A DNA stretch of 64,000 nucleotides from Agrostemma githago (GCA_958450325.1 OY288239.1:42675811-42739810); one strand, 5' to 3'. Numbered from the stretch's first letter, positions 45,794 through 57,867 are shown. Program-made: numbers and translations. Notes: a model not told the origin generated them from the sequence alone.

Positions 45794-47661
45794 TGAAAGG
45801 ATAAAGTCGTATCCCTCAAATTAAAATTTATAATCACTTATAACCAACTAACTAGAACAATAGTATAATGGAAATAAGGGTCGAACCCACAGAGAATCGG
45901 TTTAACTATAACTGCGTACTAATGTAGAACGATAAATATGGGAGGTTTTGAATGCTTGTCTGATAACTAAAACTAATAAAGATGAAAACTTCAAGTAAAT
46001 CAAATAATTTAAAAGGTCTCAGGTCAAGTACAAATCCACTACTTAATCACAATTGATCATCAAAATCCGGTTCAAATTATTATTCTTGACTACTTTATCA
46101 TGAATCGTAGATTCTAATCCACCTTATGAAATAACTAATTAAAACGTATCCCGTTCTTAATCAGCCCTAACTGTTAAACAACCTAAACAATCCAGTTTTA
46201 GATTTAATTCAACAGTAGCATTAATAGATAGAGAATTCAATAAAGAGATAAATAAACACATACAATCCATTTGTGATATAAATCTATGATAATTGCTCCT
46301 AAGTCTTAATATCAACGAATCTCGTTCAATACTTAAGTTTTAGACGTTACTAGATAGTGTCAAGTTAATCAACAAATCCTGTTCAATTAACAAAACTAAC
46401 AATGGAACGATTGAAAAGATAACAAGTTGATCAATCCAGAGATCAATAACAACATTCATATAATCAAACTGAGCAATTAATCAATAATCAAGAATAAAGA
46501 TAAGAACTTTCAAACTCACAACCGATAATTAAGCGTTTCAATGTCTTGAACCAAGAAGAGAAATTAGTTGCACATAGTCTTAAGAAAACTAGGATTCTTC
46601 TTCTCTCCCTTCTACTGTTACGTACAACTTATGATTATCTCGATAATGATGACTAATAATAATCTATATTAATAGAAATCTCATACGAGTAATAATTAAG
46701 GTAAGTATATTACTTACCAAACTCTAATAAAATAATATAATATAATATAATAATACTAATAAATAATAAGTTGTCATGGAACCTAAAACAACTTAAGTTT
46801 CGTCTTCAATTTCCGAGTAGCGCGAGACTGTCGGTTCTGTTGCTTCATTTGGGCTTGTTCTTCTAGATCTTTGTCTTGGGTCCACCTTATCCTTGTGTTT
46901 CATCACATTTTCGGCCCAAACCAAGGATTGGGTAATATCGTGCTTTAAAATCCTCAAAATAGCGCATATAACATTCATACGAATACTATACAAATGTGAC
47001 CCAAAGATACCGATTAAGTCAATAAAACCACGTTGAAATCGTCGGTATGACCTAGGTTGCACGGACACTTCTCCAAACCGTCGTGTCGTGTCGGACACCC
47101 GTGTCGGACACCGACACACGTCGGACACATGACAATACATCTCGGACTCTTGAAAAACCGTGTTTGGTTTTATTTTATTTTATTTAGAGATGTGTTGGAC
47201 ACGTTTCATGTTATTTTGAGACGTGTCTGCTACGATTCATACTATTTGGAGACTCATCGGATACACTTAGCGTTGTTTATGAATTTGTGGACTTTAATAA
47301 AACAATAATATTATATGTTTATAGGAGTTACTTGATACTATAAACGTTCTACTTAATACTAAATAATTAATTAATTATTATATTACAGTAGTATAACTAT
47401 TTGAGCTTTTTAAGATTTGATTTTAACTTTAAGTTCATAAGACTTTAATTTTTGTTTTGTTATTTTACGATAAATGCGATAGTTTAAGTAACCAACCCTA
47501 CATTTTAGGTATAAAAATCTTCAAATTTTCTTTGTTTAAATAAGTATATTGATTTTTTTTTCTGTCGTGTTTGTGTCCTATAAATTTTCGAACGCCGTGT
47601 CCCGTGTCCGTGTCGGTGTCTGTGCAACCTAGGGTATGACACTACTAAATACGACCTATCA
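45794..47661 (-). repeat. Athila-like 5' LTR, split by a hAT element
   Basis: It starts (plus sense) TGAAAGGATAAAGTCG and ends CGACCTATCA. The hAT insertion 47052-47632 plus 8-bp TSD adds 589 bp. The remaining LTR is about 1.28 kb, matching the other copy. Confidence 0.85.
47052..47632. mobile_element. Non-autonomous hAT element (581 bp)
   Basis: TIRs CTAGGTTGCACGGACAC and (reverse complement of the right end) CTAGGTTGCACAGACAC, flanked by an 8-bp TSD GGTATGAC (47044-47051 and 47633-47640). The empty site survives in the other Athila LTR as a single GGTATGAC near 42053-42060, so both edges are certain. The ends carry GTGTCGGACAC-type subterminal repeats. No ORF of note. Confidence 0.93.
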
Positions 47662-47972
47662 AAGGAATAAGGCCAGAATTGAGGGGATGATTGAACAACC
47701 TCTTTTGATGGCTAAACAGATAATTACAACTTCTTGGAGCAGAATAAGAATAAGACCAAAGGATACAATCACTGCGGAATAAGAATAAGAATAACTTCAT
47801 TTCTTCAAGCAGATTGGGTATAGTTTCTAGACTGAGTTGGTACTGGGGGTTCATATTGTTATGACTCTTGAGATGTGTACCCATAATATTTGATTTAGTT
47901 TGTCTCTGTACAGTATATGCCCTGTAATTACTATTTTTTTATGAATGAATTTCTCACATTTCACCAAAAAAA
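47662..47972 (+). mobile_element. LINE 3' end, copy 3
   Basis: It begins AAGGAATAAGGCCAGAATTG, matching LINE copy 2 at about 28450. It runs through the end of the zf-RVT region and the 3' UTR to TTTCACCAAAAAA. It repeats about 110 bp already present left of the Athila element, so it is a different copy, not the severed end of copy 2. Confidence 0.75.
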
Positions 47973-50129
47973 TATAATTAACAAGATGTTTTTCGAGCGA
48001 CGTTGGTAATCTCCAATAGTTTTAGAATTCTTAAATATAGACTTAAATTATTTATCATATTTATGTGTTTAAAAAGTTTGAACACTACATAGTTGATTAA
48101 AAAATTTTAAAAATTCAAAAATTTAATGAAGTTAAAACACTTAAATACAATAATTAAATAATTAAAAAAATGAATATAATTGAAGTATTTTTCGAGTGAC
48201 ATGTAGTCGCAAACTTTTTTAAACTACATAATTTATTTAAATAATTTTATATATATATCGGGTTAGACTATAGGTCGGTTCAAATATGGGTCGGGTTATA
48301 CGGGTCACGAGATGGATTATGCTTAGAATAAGGGTGAAAAATTGTTTCGAGCGCAGATTTTTTTTTTAACCTTTAAGTAGAACAGAGTAATATTTTTTAT
48401 ATTACCCTTTTATTTATTTTAAGAATATTATTTTTATACTCCTTGATTATAATTTTTATATTTCAATGAATTTTTCAAACTATTTTAATAATTATTTTAT
48501 TATCAAAAGATTAAAAAAAGTTGCATTAAATTGAATATTAGTTTATATTTGTAATTAATTTGAATTATCGAGTCACGGATCAAGATTTAGACGTCTTGAA
48601 TCTTAACCTACGAATAAACGGGTTGGGCGAGTCGGGTTTACAAGTCAGGTCAAGTTTTGTCAAGTCTAATAGTAACATTACTATTTAACATGATAACATA
48701 AATTTAATCTCTCAGCAAGTGTTCCTAATGACGAGCATATCCGTCACAGAATCACAAGCTTGCAACGGGGAAAATACTACCCATTGGGTAGATAAGACAA
48801 AACATATATTCATTTTCTAGCTATTTTGCTTTTGTTTTATCTACCCCACATAGGTAGTACTTGACCCGTCGCAAGTTTGCGACGGAAACATCCGTCACAA
48901 GTAAGAATTTGTGTTGAGCTCCCTATCCACAACTTAACAAGAGAGTAACGTACTAAAATTGTTAGACAATTTATGTTAAGATTAGAGAAAAAGTTATACT
49001 CAAGTAAAAGGATAATATATATATATATATATAATTAATTATATCGAATAACTAATAAATTAAAATTAGAGTTTTAATAAAATCTAGGTAGAGTAATAGA
49101 TTGGCTCGAACTAGGCTTTTAGACTTAGGCTTTGTAGTCTCTTGTTTCCGATGGGTTGAACACATCGAATCAAGTTATGACCCTAAATTAACGGGTCATT
49201 TAGGATTCGGGTAAAAAAAAACTCCGGACTCATGACCCTAAAAACAATGGGTCGAATAGGACGGGTTTGCGGGTCAGGTCGAATTAGTTTAGAGCAAAAT
49301 GGTTGCATACATACAAATATATTCGATGCGGAAAGTCAAATGATTACCGAGCAAAAGACATTGATAAACTCAATGTTCGCAGATGAGTTATCACGAACAT
49401 TTTAATATTACTCACAGCCACGTAACTTTATATTTTGATTAGCATCGTTTGTTTCACCGAGATAACTAATGTAGGCACTGAATCTGTCAGGTGAGTCGGG
49501 TCAAATACAGATCACATATGGGGTTATGGTTAGAATACGGGACATAAATAGTTTCGAATTCCTAATGTTTTCCCGCCTTTTAATTAAAAAAAATATTTTT
49601 GGTATTGATTTTTTATTTATTTTTATTGTATTAGTATTATACTCTTTAATTATAATATTTATATTTAAAAAAATAATCATAATCTCCTTAGTCTGTCTCA
49701 CTTCTTGATTTCATTCGGGTTCGTCCCCTTAAGATAAACATTGATAAACAGTGTCAAACTGTCAATTCTCCAAAACGACAATTATTTGAAATAATCATAA
49801 TCACTTCGTTGTAGTCCAAATTAAAATTAGTAAAAATAATACGTAGTATTAAATTATTATCCATTTGTTTTTTAATGTTTACCTCGTTTAGTAAATATTT
49901 GTGAGAAATATTTTATTAAAACGAAACAAATATTAAAAATAGAAATATTTTACTAATTTTAATAATTTTTGATCAACCCAACGCGTTGAATAGGTTGAGT
50001 CATTTTCCGATCCTAATTTAACGAGTCATTTAGGTTCAGGTCAAATGGGTCGCGGGTCGGAATAAAAGGGCTCATGGTCCTAAAAACAATGGGTCGGGCG
50101 AGTAGGATCGAATATAGTGCGAAATGATG
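47973..50129. repeat. Degenerate GGGTCGGGTTAT-type repeats, no gene
   Basis: AT-rich DNA with recurring blocks: 'GGGTCGGGTTATACGGGTCAC', 'ACGGGTCATTTAGG', 'AAAACAATGGGTCG' and 'GATGCGGAAAGTCAAATG'. These recur near 48258-48310, 48590-48660, 49140-49345, 49490-49540, 50000-50115, 51355-51557 and 56238-56310. They look like a few old, roughly 1-1.3 kb tandem copies of an unknown repeat. No coding sequence seen. Confidence 0.5.
48727..48910. mobile_element. Hairpin MITE-like sequence
   Basis: The left arm has ATCCGTCACAGAATCACAAG, CTTGCAACGGG, ACTACCC and GGGTAGATAAGACAAAA. The right arm is its inverse (TTTTGTTTTATCTACCCC, GTAGTACTTGACCCGTCGCAA, GTTTGCGACGGAAACATCCG). Arms of about 80 bp pair imperfectly. 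The TSD is unclear. Confidence 0.5.
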
Positions 50130-50293
50130 ACATATGTTATAACGGAAGAGAAAGACAAACAAATAAGAACGTAAAATCGAGAGACAGACAGATTTACGTG
50201 GTTCACTAACACCCAGTTAGCTACGTCCACGGGCAGAAGGAGGGGATAGTTTTATTAATTTGAGGAGAGGTTACAGATTTCAGACTGATATCA

Positions 50294-50761
50294 TGGATCC
50301 TAGATTCGGGAGCTTCTTACCATATATGTCCGCGCAGGGAGTGGTTTTCAACGTATGAACAGATAGACGGGGGCAATATTTCTATGGCCAGTAATGCTGT
50401 CTGTAAAGTAGTTGGAATTGGCTCAATCAAGATTAGGACAAATGATGGTAAATTCTGCACGTTGAATGGAGTTAGACATGTTCCGCTGATGACAAAGAAT
50501 CTGATATCCTTGAGTCGGTTAGACAAGAAAGGTTTCAGCTTTCAAGGTAAAGGTGGAGTTCTGAAAGTCTACAAAGGTTCAAACGTGGTTCTGAAAGGTA
50601 CCAAGCGCGGTACTTTATATCATCTTCAAGGATCTACACTGTCTGGTTCTGTTGCTGGTGCATCCTCTGATGGTGAAAGAGGGATGCAAACTCTGTCTGA
50701 TCTGGCTCCGTATAGCAAGGTCCAACACGGTTTGGACTTGCTACAATTTGGAAGTATCTGA
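50294..50761 (+). pseudogene. Copia protease and gag-pre-integrase fragment
   Basis: The frame reads WILDSGASYHICPRREWF (protease, catalytic DSG), then IGSIKIRTNDGKFCTLNGVR, HVPLMTKNLISLSRLDKKGF and GTLYHLQGST (gag-pre-integrase region). It ends at 50761. Integrase, RT and RNase H are absent. It cannot encode a working polyprotein. Confidence 0.8.
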
Positions 50762-50950
50762 TTGCCCTTTGTTGGGCAATATCTGAGGCAGGAGGGGGAG
50801 AGGAGTTTTATTTCTGGTACATCTGGCATTCGTTGGGTTGCATCTGGTACATCTGGCTAATTGAGGAGATTTCTGATACATCTGATCTGGCGTTCGTTGG
50901 AATGCATCTGTCTGATCTGATTAAGAGACAATTCGAGTCAAGGTGGAGAT

Positions 50951-51344
50951 TGTTAGGAAATAAGTGCCTAGCAATTGTCTTTTCGGATCTCGAATTGGTT
51001 TCTTACCTGAATCTGTTTAATTAGGAAAGTTTCCTAATTAATATCTGATTGATTAGAGTTTCCTAATCAATATCTGAGTATCTGACCTAGGATTTCCTAT
51101 TGTATAGGGTTTCCTAATCTGTTTAGGGTTTCTGTTTAGGTTGAGAGTAATATATAAACTCTCATACCTCTACCCTAGAAATTATGATATCAGTCTGAAA
51201 TCTGTAACCTCTCCTCAAAGTTAATAAAACTATCCCCTCCTTCTGCCCGTGGACGTAGCTAACAGGTTGTTAGTGAACCACGTAAATCTGTCTGTCTCTC
51301 GATTTTACGTTCTTATTTGTTTGTCTTTCTCTTCCGTTATAACA
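50951..51344 (+). repeat. Copia LTR (394 bp)
   Basis: It starts TGTTAGGAAATAAG directly after the PPT and ends CCGTTATAACA. TATATAAACTC near 51151 is a TATA-like box. Confidence 0.85.
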
Positions 51345-51557
51345 ACATACATCCAAAATATTTGATGCAGAAAGTCAAATGGTTATAGTCTTAAAAAGTA
51401 AAATATATAGATAAACTAAATGTGCGCAGATGAGTTGTGACGTATTAATATTGCTCACAAATACATGACCTACTACTTTGATAAGCATTGTTTTTTTATT
51501 CAAGTAAGTAAGTGACCAATATAGGCACTAGACCAGTCAAACAGGTCGAGCGGGTCG

Positions 51558-54500
51558 TGTAACACCCCGTGTTTTTGACCATTTTAGTTATTTATAATAA
51601 CGATTAATTAATCGAGTCTTGACAAACTATTTTAAATATTATATTCAATTCTTGTGCCTTTGTAGCCTTTTTTTTTCACTACACTGTTTGCAAAACTGAA
51701 ATTTCTATCGGTATCACAATTCTGCGATTTCGTAAAACGGTTCCTATTTTCTCATACGGACTCCTATTGAGACGTTTCAAAAGCCTAAATTTATTATTTT
51801 TCCAAGATCTACACAATGGTAATATCCAAAATTTCAGTTTCTAAGTGCATCAAAATAATATTGTACTAGACAGCTCCTTTGCAACGAAAATCGTCACCCG
51901 ACGAATCGTTTCTCGACATTCGATTTCCGTACTTCTTTCCTAACCTTTGTGAAACCAAAATAACTCAAACATATCATCCTTACACACCCCATACCGTCAC
52001 CTTGAGGTCCAAGGATCAAAAAATGTTTTTCTAATCAAAAACACCAAAAAGGGTAATGTACTTCCTAAAGGGTGACTAGACATTTGAAGCAATTGTCATT
52101 TCTTTGTTCATTGTCTGCTCTCTGATCAAAGGTACGACCAAATGCTCTTATAATGAGCCTCATATGATCCTCAAAATCATATATTCATCCACCTAACATC
52201 CTCCTTAAAATCCTTTCTAAAACCCAAAGGAAAACCATCAAAATAATACTAAATTCTTAAGCCTTTACACCACCATTTTGAAGAGCATTAATCCCTTCTT
52301 TCTCTTATCTTATACTACTTAGAGTAATTTCAAAGTTATTTAATAGTATAACTACTAACTTAGTTTGTTTTTGTGTCATTCTAACTAATTTATGAAGAGG
52401 AGCAAGGGAAAATGAGCATCGATCTTCGTTTTCTTATATGTTTTAGAATTGATTATTTTTGCTCAAGGTAACCTAACTTTTCTTCGCCCTCAAATCTCGT
52501 AGTATAGTTTTTAGACTCTAGTTAACATATAACATCATGTTTAGGATTAAATCATTAGATCACCAAGTTTAAAGTTAACTATTTGTTGATTTATCACTTA
52601 ACAATACATGCTGTAAAATGGATTTTGTGATGTATGATGTATGTTTATGATTTTTATGTGTAAAATATGTTTCGAATTAGCCTTAGCTTCCTTCATTAAA
52701 GTTTTAGAACTAAATGTCTAGAATATGGGAAAAAAGGAAAAGTAAGTTTTTATGATTATAAATATTTAATAAGTATTTATTTCGTAAAATGGTACTGTAT
52801 GATTTTATGTACTGTCTTGGCAAATAATATGTTTCCTAATGTTAACGTTTTTTTTAGACTTGAAAAAAATATATAATATGTTTCTGATGATGTAAATTAT
52901 TTGTACGTCAAATATCATATAAATCCATCATATATATTTTAATTTATAAAGATTGTACTAAAATGGGTCAGATCTGGAAAAATGATTTTATTTATGAACA
53001 TTTATAAATTATTTTAATCTAAATTTATGGGGTTAAGTTATGTACAAATATAGGTATCTAAAATAAATATTTGGTTAACTTTCATGATTTTTAAGTATTT
53101 TGAAAGATTTAAAAGAGAGTATTGAAAATCGTATCATTTTCGTTTTTAATTTCTTAAAAATAATAGAACTTCTTTATTTCTAAAACCTGAGTTTAGATAT
53201 GGAAGCCTAGCTCATAAAAGTATATTTAGTATGAAAATCGTGATTTAAAAATGACATTTGAAAAATGACTTATTTTGTATCCTTAATACAGTTACGATTT
53301 CGTTATTACTTAAATTTATTTTTGTAAAACTCTTAGTTTTGAGAAATATAATACTTGATAAGGTTAAAAATGATTTTTATAATTATTATTAATTTATTTG
53401 ATTTTCGAAATATTTTACTAAGTATAAATAGGTTTTAAAAGATAAGTATACTTGTACAAATACGAAACTGTATAAAAATACTAAATACGTACACTTGAAG
53501 TATCAATATACTAAATACTTATGCCTAAATATTATAAAGTACTAAAAGACGAATAACCTAAAAGTACTATGTTAAACATGCTTAAATAAGATAAACATCA
53601 CTTCTTATTAATAACCACATAAGAACTAATTAGTGATTAAGTCAAACTAAAGCTTGACTAGTCCATCTTTTGTCAAACTTTGACTTTTTATGTCAACATA
53701 GACCAAGTCAAGATAAAGAAACCAATCTTAAATAATGTACTTAGAAATAATTGAATCTGTAATCAAATCTCAACTAATGAACGCTTCAAATAATATACAT
53801 CAAATAAAACGTTCCAAATCTCTAACATCAAATATACTTAAGATATTCAGTCAAGTAAAATACACTTATTATAATTGTTATGATCGTTTAGTAAATCGTT
53901 CCTAAATTAGCTTAAGGGACTTTTGTACCTTCGGGTCAGTCAGTGTCTTATATGAATCAATAGACCTTCCCAGTGTTCCATTTCTTGGAGCTTATGTACC
54001 TACGGGACAGTATGCATCCTTCCGGTTATCTGAACTAAGTTCTTACGGGAGTCTGACCGTTCGATACCAAGTGAGCCATATGTAGCAACTGTACCTTCAG
54101 GATGGTATGCGATCATTCTAGTTGTCTGAACCAATGATACTACGGGAGTCTAAGTGTCCAGTATCCTTATGTATCTCGTACAGACAATCTATATCGTAGC
54201 ATCATTACGTGTTGGGCAATATTATGTCGAGGTTTAGAGATCGACGTGATGGGAGATTGCTTAGAGAGCTTTTGTTATGAGAGTACGGACAGCACATCCT
54301 GAAGCTGCGAGTGGATGGATTGTCGTTAGAGTAGTAGACACCGGCTATCATTGAGGACCTGCGTGAGTCTGAGAGTTGTGTTAGGGGGTACGTGCGCATG
54401 TATTTTCAAAGGGCCTGATCAGCTTTACTCTCTTTCTGATATCTTGGCACTTTTATTCGCGGTTGTGTACGTGATTATTTTCCCTGACTTCTGCGTGTTG

Positions 54501-56237
54501 TCAGTGGGTCTCGCGGCGGTGTGGAAAGGCTACTGCGAGTTGTCTTCTAAATTATCAGTAGTTTGTTCTCCCCCGCAATTTGTGTTCTAAATCAAATCAT
54601 AGCTGTTGTTCAATCCTATTGAGCACTAGGGGTGAGATGTAAACCTCCTGGTATCGATATGATTGGCGGGATTGATGTTCTCATCCGCACTTATGGTGAG
54701 ATGCAAGCCTTAAGTGTGCATGAGACATTGGTAGTCACGTCTAGGGATGGCAACGGGTCGGGTCTGGGTCGGGTCCACCCGGACCCGAAGTTTCGACCCT
54801 GGACCCAAACCCGACCCGGACCCGAACGGTTCCAAAATTGTCAGACCCATACCCGAATCGGTCGGGTCTGGACCAGGTCCGGGTCTACCCGCGGGTCCGC
54901 CTTATATATAACGTTGTTGTATTATTCATTGTTTCGATGAAAATTTCGTAGAAAAACACGAACTTAATTTCCGAAAAAAAACTACGTAATGTCTTGAGTC
55001 ATCCTTACGCATAAGATCTTAAAAAAGTGTTTACAAACCAAGCATAAAAATGATTTAAAAAAAAAAGTGTCTACAAGTCTCACAATACAACCGGAACGTC
55101 TCACAAAATATAACACAAAGGTCGTCTTAAAAAACATTCGTCACAAAGTAATTTATTAAAAACATATTAAGTGATACATGAGTCACTGCTCGGTATGTTA
55201 AATGAATTAAAATTTTAATTTTTTTTAATGGGTCCACGGGTCTACGGGTCGGGTCCGGGTCCCAAAATTCAGACCCGTACCCATACCCGAATTTTTTGGG
55301 GAGGACCCAGACCCGACCCATGCCCATCGGTTCTGGAAAATTTAGACCCAGACCCAACCCATTCGGTTCCGACCCGCCGGGTCTGGGTCGGGTCTTAGAC
55401 CCACTGCCATCCCTAGTCACGTCCCGTGCGTTATGTGAAAGAAAACCATTGTTTTTAAAAGTAAATGACTACAGTTTTTTAAATCACATGTGTTAGTGTG
55501 CTTTGTTATTGTTCTATACTCTTATGACTAATGATGTGATTGAAATGCTTGATAATGGGAGGTGAGGTTTTGTTATATGTCTTGTCTGAATATTAATTAT
55601 GATTGATATTATGTTTCATATGATTTGTATTATGTATGTCTTACTCTATTTTCACATGACTCTTTTATGAATCCATGATCCATGCTTTAGTGTATTCTAT
55701 TCATATGATACTCCAATGAGGTATGTTTTACTTTATTCTATATAACCTACATGTCTTATATATTCAAATTGATTCGAATGTTAACTGAAATCACTTTATG
55801 TGTATCTCACATTGTATACGTGTCGATTTGTAATATGACATGACTGCTTATATATTAATAACCTAATAAACGTTATACTACATTGATTATTCGGGGCCGT
55901 GTTAGAAGAACGGTTGGGTTACTCCCACTAAGTGGGACATGTAAATATGCATTCAGGTTGACGAACCCTCATGTCTGGACATGGACGCATGCATGAGTGC
56001 AAGAGATACAGTATAGCAGATGAGAGTGTCAAACTATAAATCTTGTAACACAAATTTTATCAGACAGTCATATTTAGAAATTTGTAATTCGGTTTTCATT
56101 TGTTGTATTTTAACAGACGGTTCATTTTTCGGTAAAAGACTCACTTGAGTCGTTGGTTTTTAATTTTTACCCCTTTTTACGACTTAATTATTTTCCGCCT
56201 TGTTAGTTAATGTCATTGGAAGAACCGGGTTTTTACA
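51558..56237 (+). repeat. Solo gypsy LTR (4.7 kb, 4.0 kb without nested hAT)
   Basis: It starts TGTAACACCCCGTG and ends GGGTTTTTACA, with a perfect 5-bp TSD GGTCG (51553-51557 and 56238-56242). There is no PBS, PPT or internal domain, so LTR-LTR recombination probably removed the rest. The start resembles the LARD's LTR (TGTAACACCC), suggesting a related gypsy clade, but the bodies do not obviously align. A hAT element is nested at 54742-55415. Short frames inside (54205-54590) have no support. Orientation is inferred. Confidence 0.85.
54742..55415. mobile_element. Non-autonomous hAT element (674 bp)
   Basis: TIRs TAGGGATGGCAACGGGTC and (reverse complement) TAGGGATGGCAGTGGGTC, flanked by an 8-bp TSD GTCACGTC (54734-54741 and 55416-55423). 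The GGGTCGGGTC/GACCCGACCC-rich subterminal blocks are typical of plant hAT MITEs. The short frames over these blocks are repeat artefacts. Confidence 0.95.
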
Positions 56238-56242
56238 GGTCG

Positions 56243-57449
56243 GCTCACGGGTCAGGTTATATGAGCGGAGTCAGGATACGGGTCGGGTTATACAAGTCAC
56301 GGGTCGAGTTATTATCAATACTCCAAAATGACAATTATTTGAAATAATCATAAACAGTTCTCAAAGTCAATAATTATAAAATGAAGTATTATGGATGATT
56401 TAGTAGCATTATTGTTGCACCCGTGCATCGCACGAAAATTAAAACTATTATTTATCATATTTATTATCACTGATGTTATTAAATTCAATAATATCGTATT
56501 TACAATTAAAAAATTGTAGAAAAAACTTAGAAGTACTAGTATTATTTATAAAATAATATTATTAATTGCTACTATAAAAATCATATATATATATATATAT
56601 ATATAAAGTTATTATGTTTTTTTATTATTGTGTAATTTAAAATACTGAAGTTATTAATTTACTAACTATTAATTTAAATATAATATACTCATGTAAATAC
56701 TACTCCGTAATATTGTAATAATTTAAATGAGATGTCGTCGATCTGTTCGGGTCGATTTTCGATCATAATTAACGAATTATTTCGGACTCGAGCCAAACGG
56801 GTTGCAGCTCAATTTTTTTTTGTCTTGACCCTCGCATGAATGGCCGGCGAGTCGATTAGAAATTTGAAAGATCTATTTGCTAATTTAACAGTCTCCTATG
56901 ATCCTATCTAATAATCATAATTAAAAAACCGTGTGTAGTCAAGAGTTTTGCACTGTTATTTATGGAGTAGTAGAATATGATTTTTTTTATTCAACGCAGA
57001 CCGCACTTAAGGGCATTATAGTATAAGGGGATTCAAAGTTCAAACCTGAGACTTACTATCGAGGAAACTTAATCCTAACCACTAGGCTCAAACATTTTGG
57101 GTGAAAGTTTTAGCACGATGAAGTAGAGAAGTCTTAGCCTAGCTCGTGGAGTAGTACGTGGGTGGAAACAAATTTTTTGTGAACAATAAGTTGCGAGTTG
57201 CAAATTTTACTCTGATCTTTATTTGTTCATGTGAGTATTATGACATTTCATCTTTTATGAAAATCCATCATCAACTATGAGTAATACGTTGATGAATCAA
57301 GGTTTATTAATTTTCATTAACAGCATTACATGTACTAAGTCCTTACAATAAATCAAGTAGTGTTGTTAATTAAGAAAATAATGTTAGATTTAATCTGACC
57401 CAAGACTGAAACTTCATACTAAATTAATTGGTAATAAACTGTAATTAGT
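56243..57449. other. Degenerate repeat remnant, no gene
   Basis: The start continues the GGGTCGGGTTATACAAGTCACG repeat cut by the solo LTR. AT-rich DNA with a (TA)n run at about 56584-56605 follows. A TTGCACCCGTGCATCGCACG motif lies at 56410, a word common near plant repeat termini. I see no coding sequence. Confidence 0.5.
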
Positions 57450-57867
57450 TGTAGCGTACCTGACTCAATTGGAGAAGGGAGGTGGAATGAGAATCACCCG
57501 ATTATAGTCTTCTAAGAGACACACTCGCCTTTTGAGGTTTCTCCATACCGATGGGATATATGTGAGATTAGGTCAAAAGTGTGCTGTCAGGGACCATAAC
57601 CCTGACTATATATAGGGAGGGATATAAAACCCGGGTAACCTATATTAGTCGCCTTAGTAGATACGCCCATCATGTATCACTTAAATCCCTAATGGGTCTC
57701 TACACTATTATAATATCTGACCCATACTTTATAAGACGTAAATAAGCCCGTATCATTTGTATTATGACGGATCACGTATTTGGGCTCAACTTTAATGATA
57801 GCTAATAAATACAATAGGTCCAAATAATGTTGTCCACAAATATTGTATTAGACCCATAATTCTTACA
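57450..57867 (-). repeat. Copia 3' LTR (418 bp)
   Basis: In minus sense it starts TGTAAGAATTATGGG and ends GGTACGCTACA. A palindromic CTATATATAG near 57606-57616 may be the TATA box. The partner LTR is not in the window, so the outer edge is inferred from TG..CA. Confidence 0.6.

Larger units (their letters stand above)
28558..47661 (-). mobile_element. Athila-like Ty3/gypsy element, pol deleted, hosting two insertions
   Basis: LTRs start (plus sense) TGACAGGCTAAAGTCG or TGAAAGGATAAAGTCG and end ACCTATCA. After removing insertions they are about 1.29 kb and 1.28 kb. In minus sense the 5' LTR is followed by TGGCGTCATTGCCGAAGA, near the Athila-type tRNA-Asp PBS. The 3' LTR is preceded by GTTCAAGCGTGGGGATATT. 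Hallmarks are a decayed gag (45646-44351), GCGCTACCAGGAGGCAACCC (44242-44261), GAGGACAATG and GAGGACGAGTAAAG. No protease, RT or integrase remains. The left flank is LINE copy 2, the right flank is another LINE copy, and no TSD is found. Confidence 0.8.
50135..51344 (+). mobile_element. Rearranged copia mini-element with inverted U5 ends and TSD
   Basis: The right side is a normal copia 3' end: PPT AAGGTGGAGAT (50940-50950) and a 394-bp LTR 50951-51344 (TGTTAGGAAA...GTTATAACA). The left side is not a 5' LTR but about 160 bp of the same LTR's U5-side end in inverted orientation (50135-50294, reverse complement of 51184-51344). It is fused with a one-base overlap to a protease fragment. Both outer ends are therefore U5 ends. 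A perfect 5-bp TSD ACATA flanks the whole (50130-50134 and 51345-51349), so the rearranged molecule itself was integrated. Confidence 0.85.

Noticed and set aside
54632..54940. 102-codon plus frame and its 55127-55420 minus counterpart
   Set aside because: Translations of the GGGTCGGGTC subterminal blocks of the hAT element.
56400..56440. TTGCACCCGTGCATCGCACG motif as a Helitron or other element end
   Set aside because: The word is common near plant repeats, but I could not find a matching second end or insertion signature.
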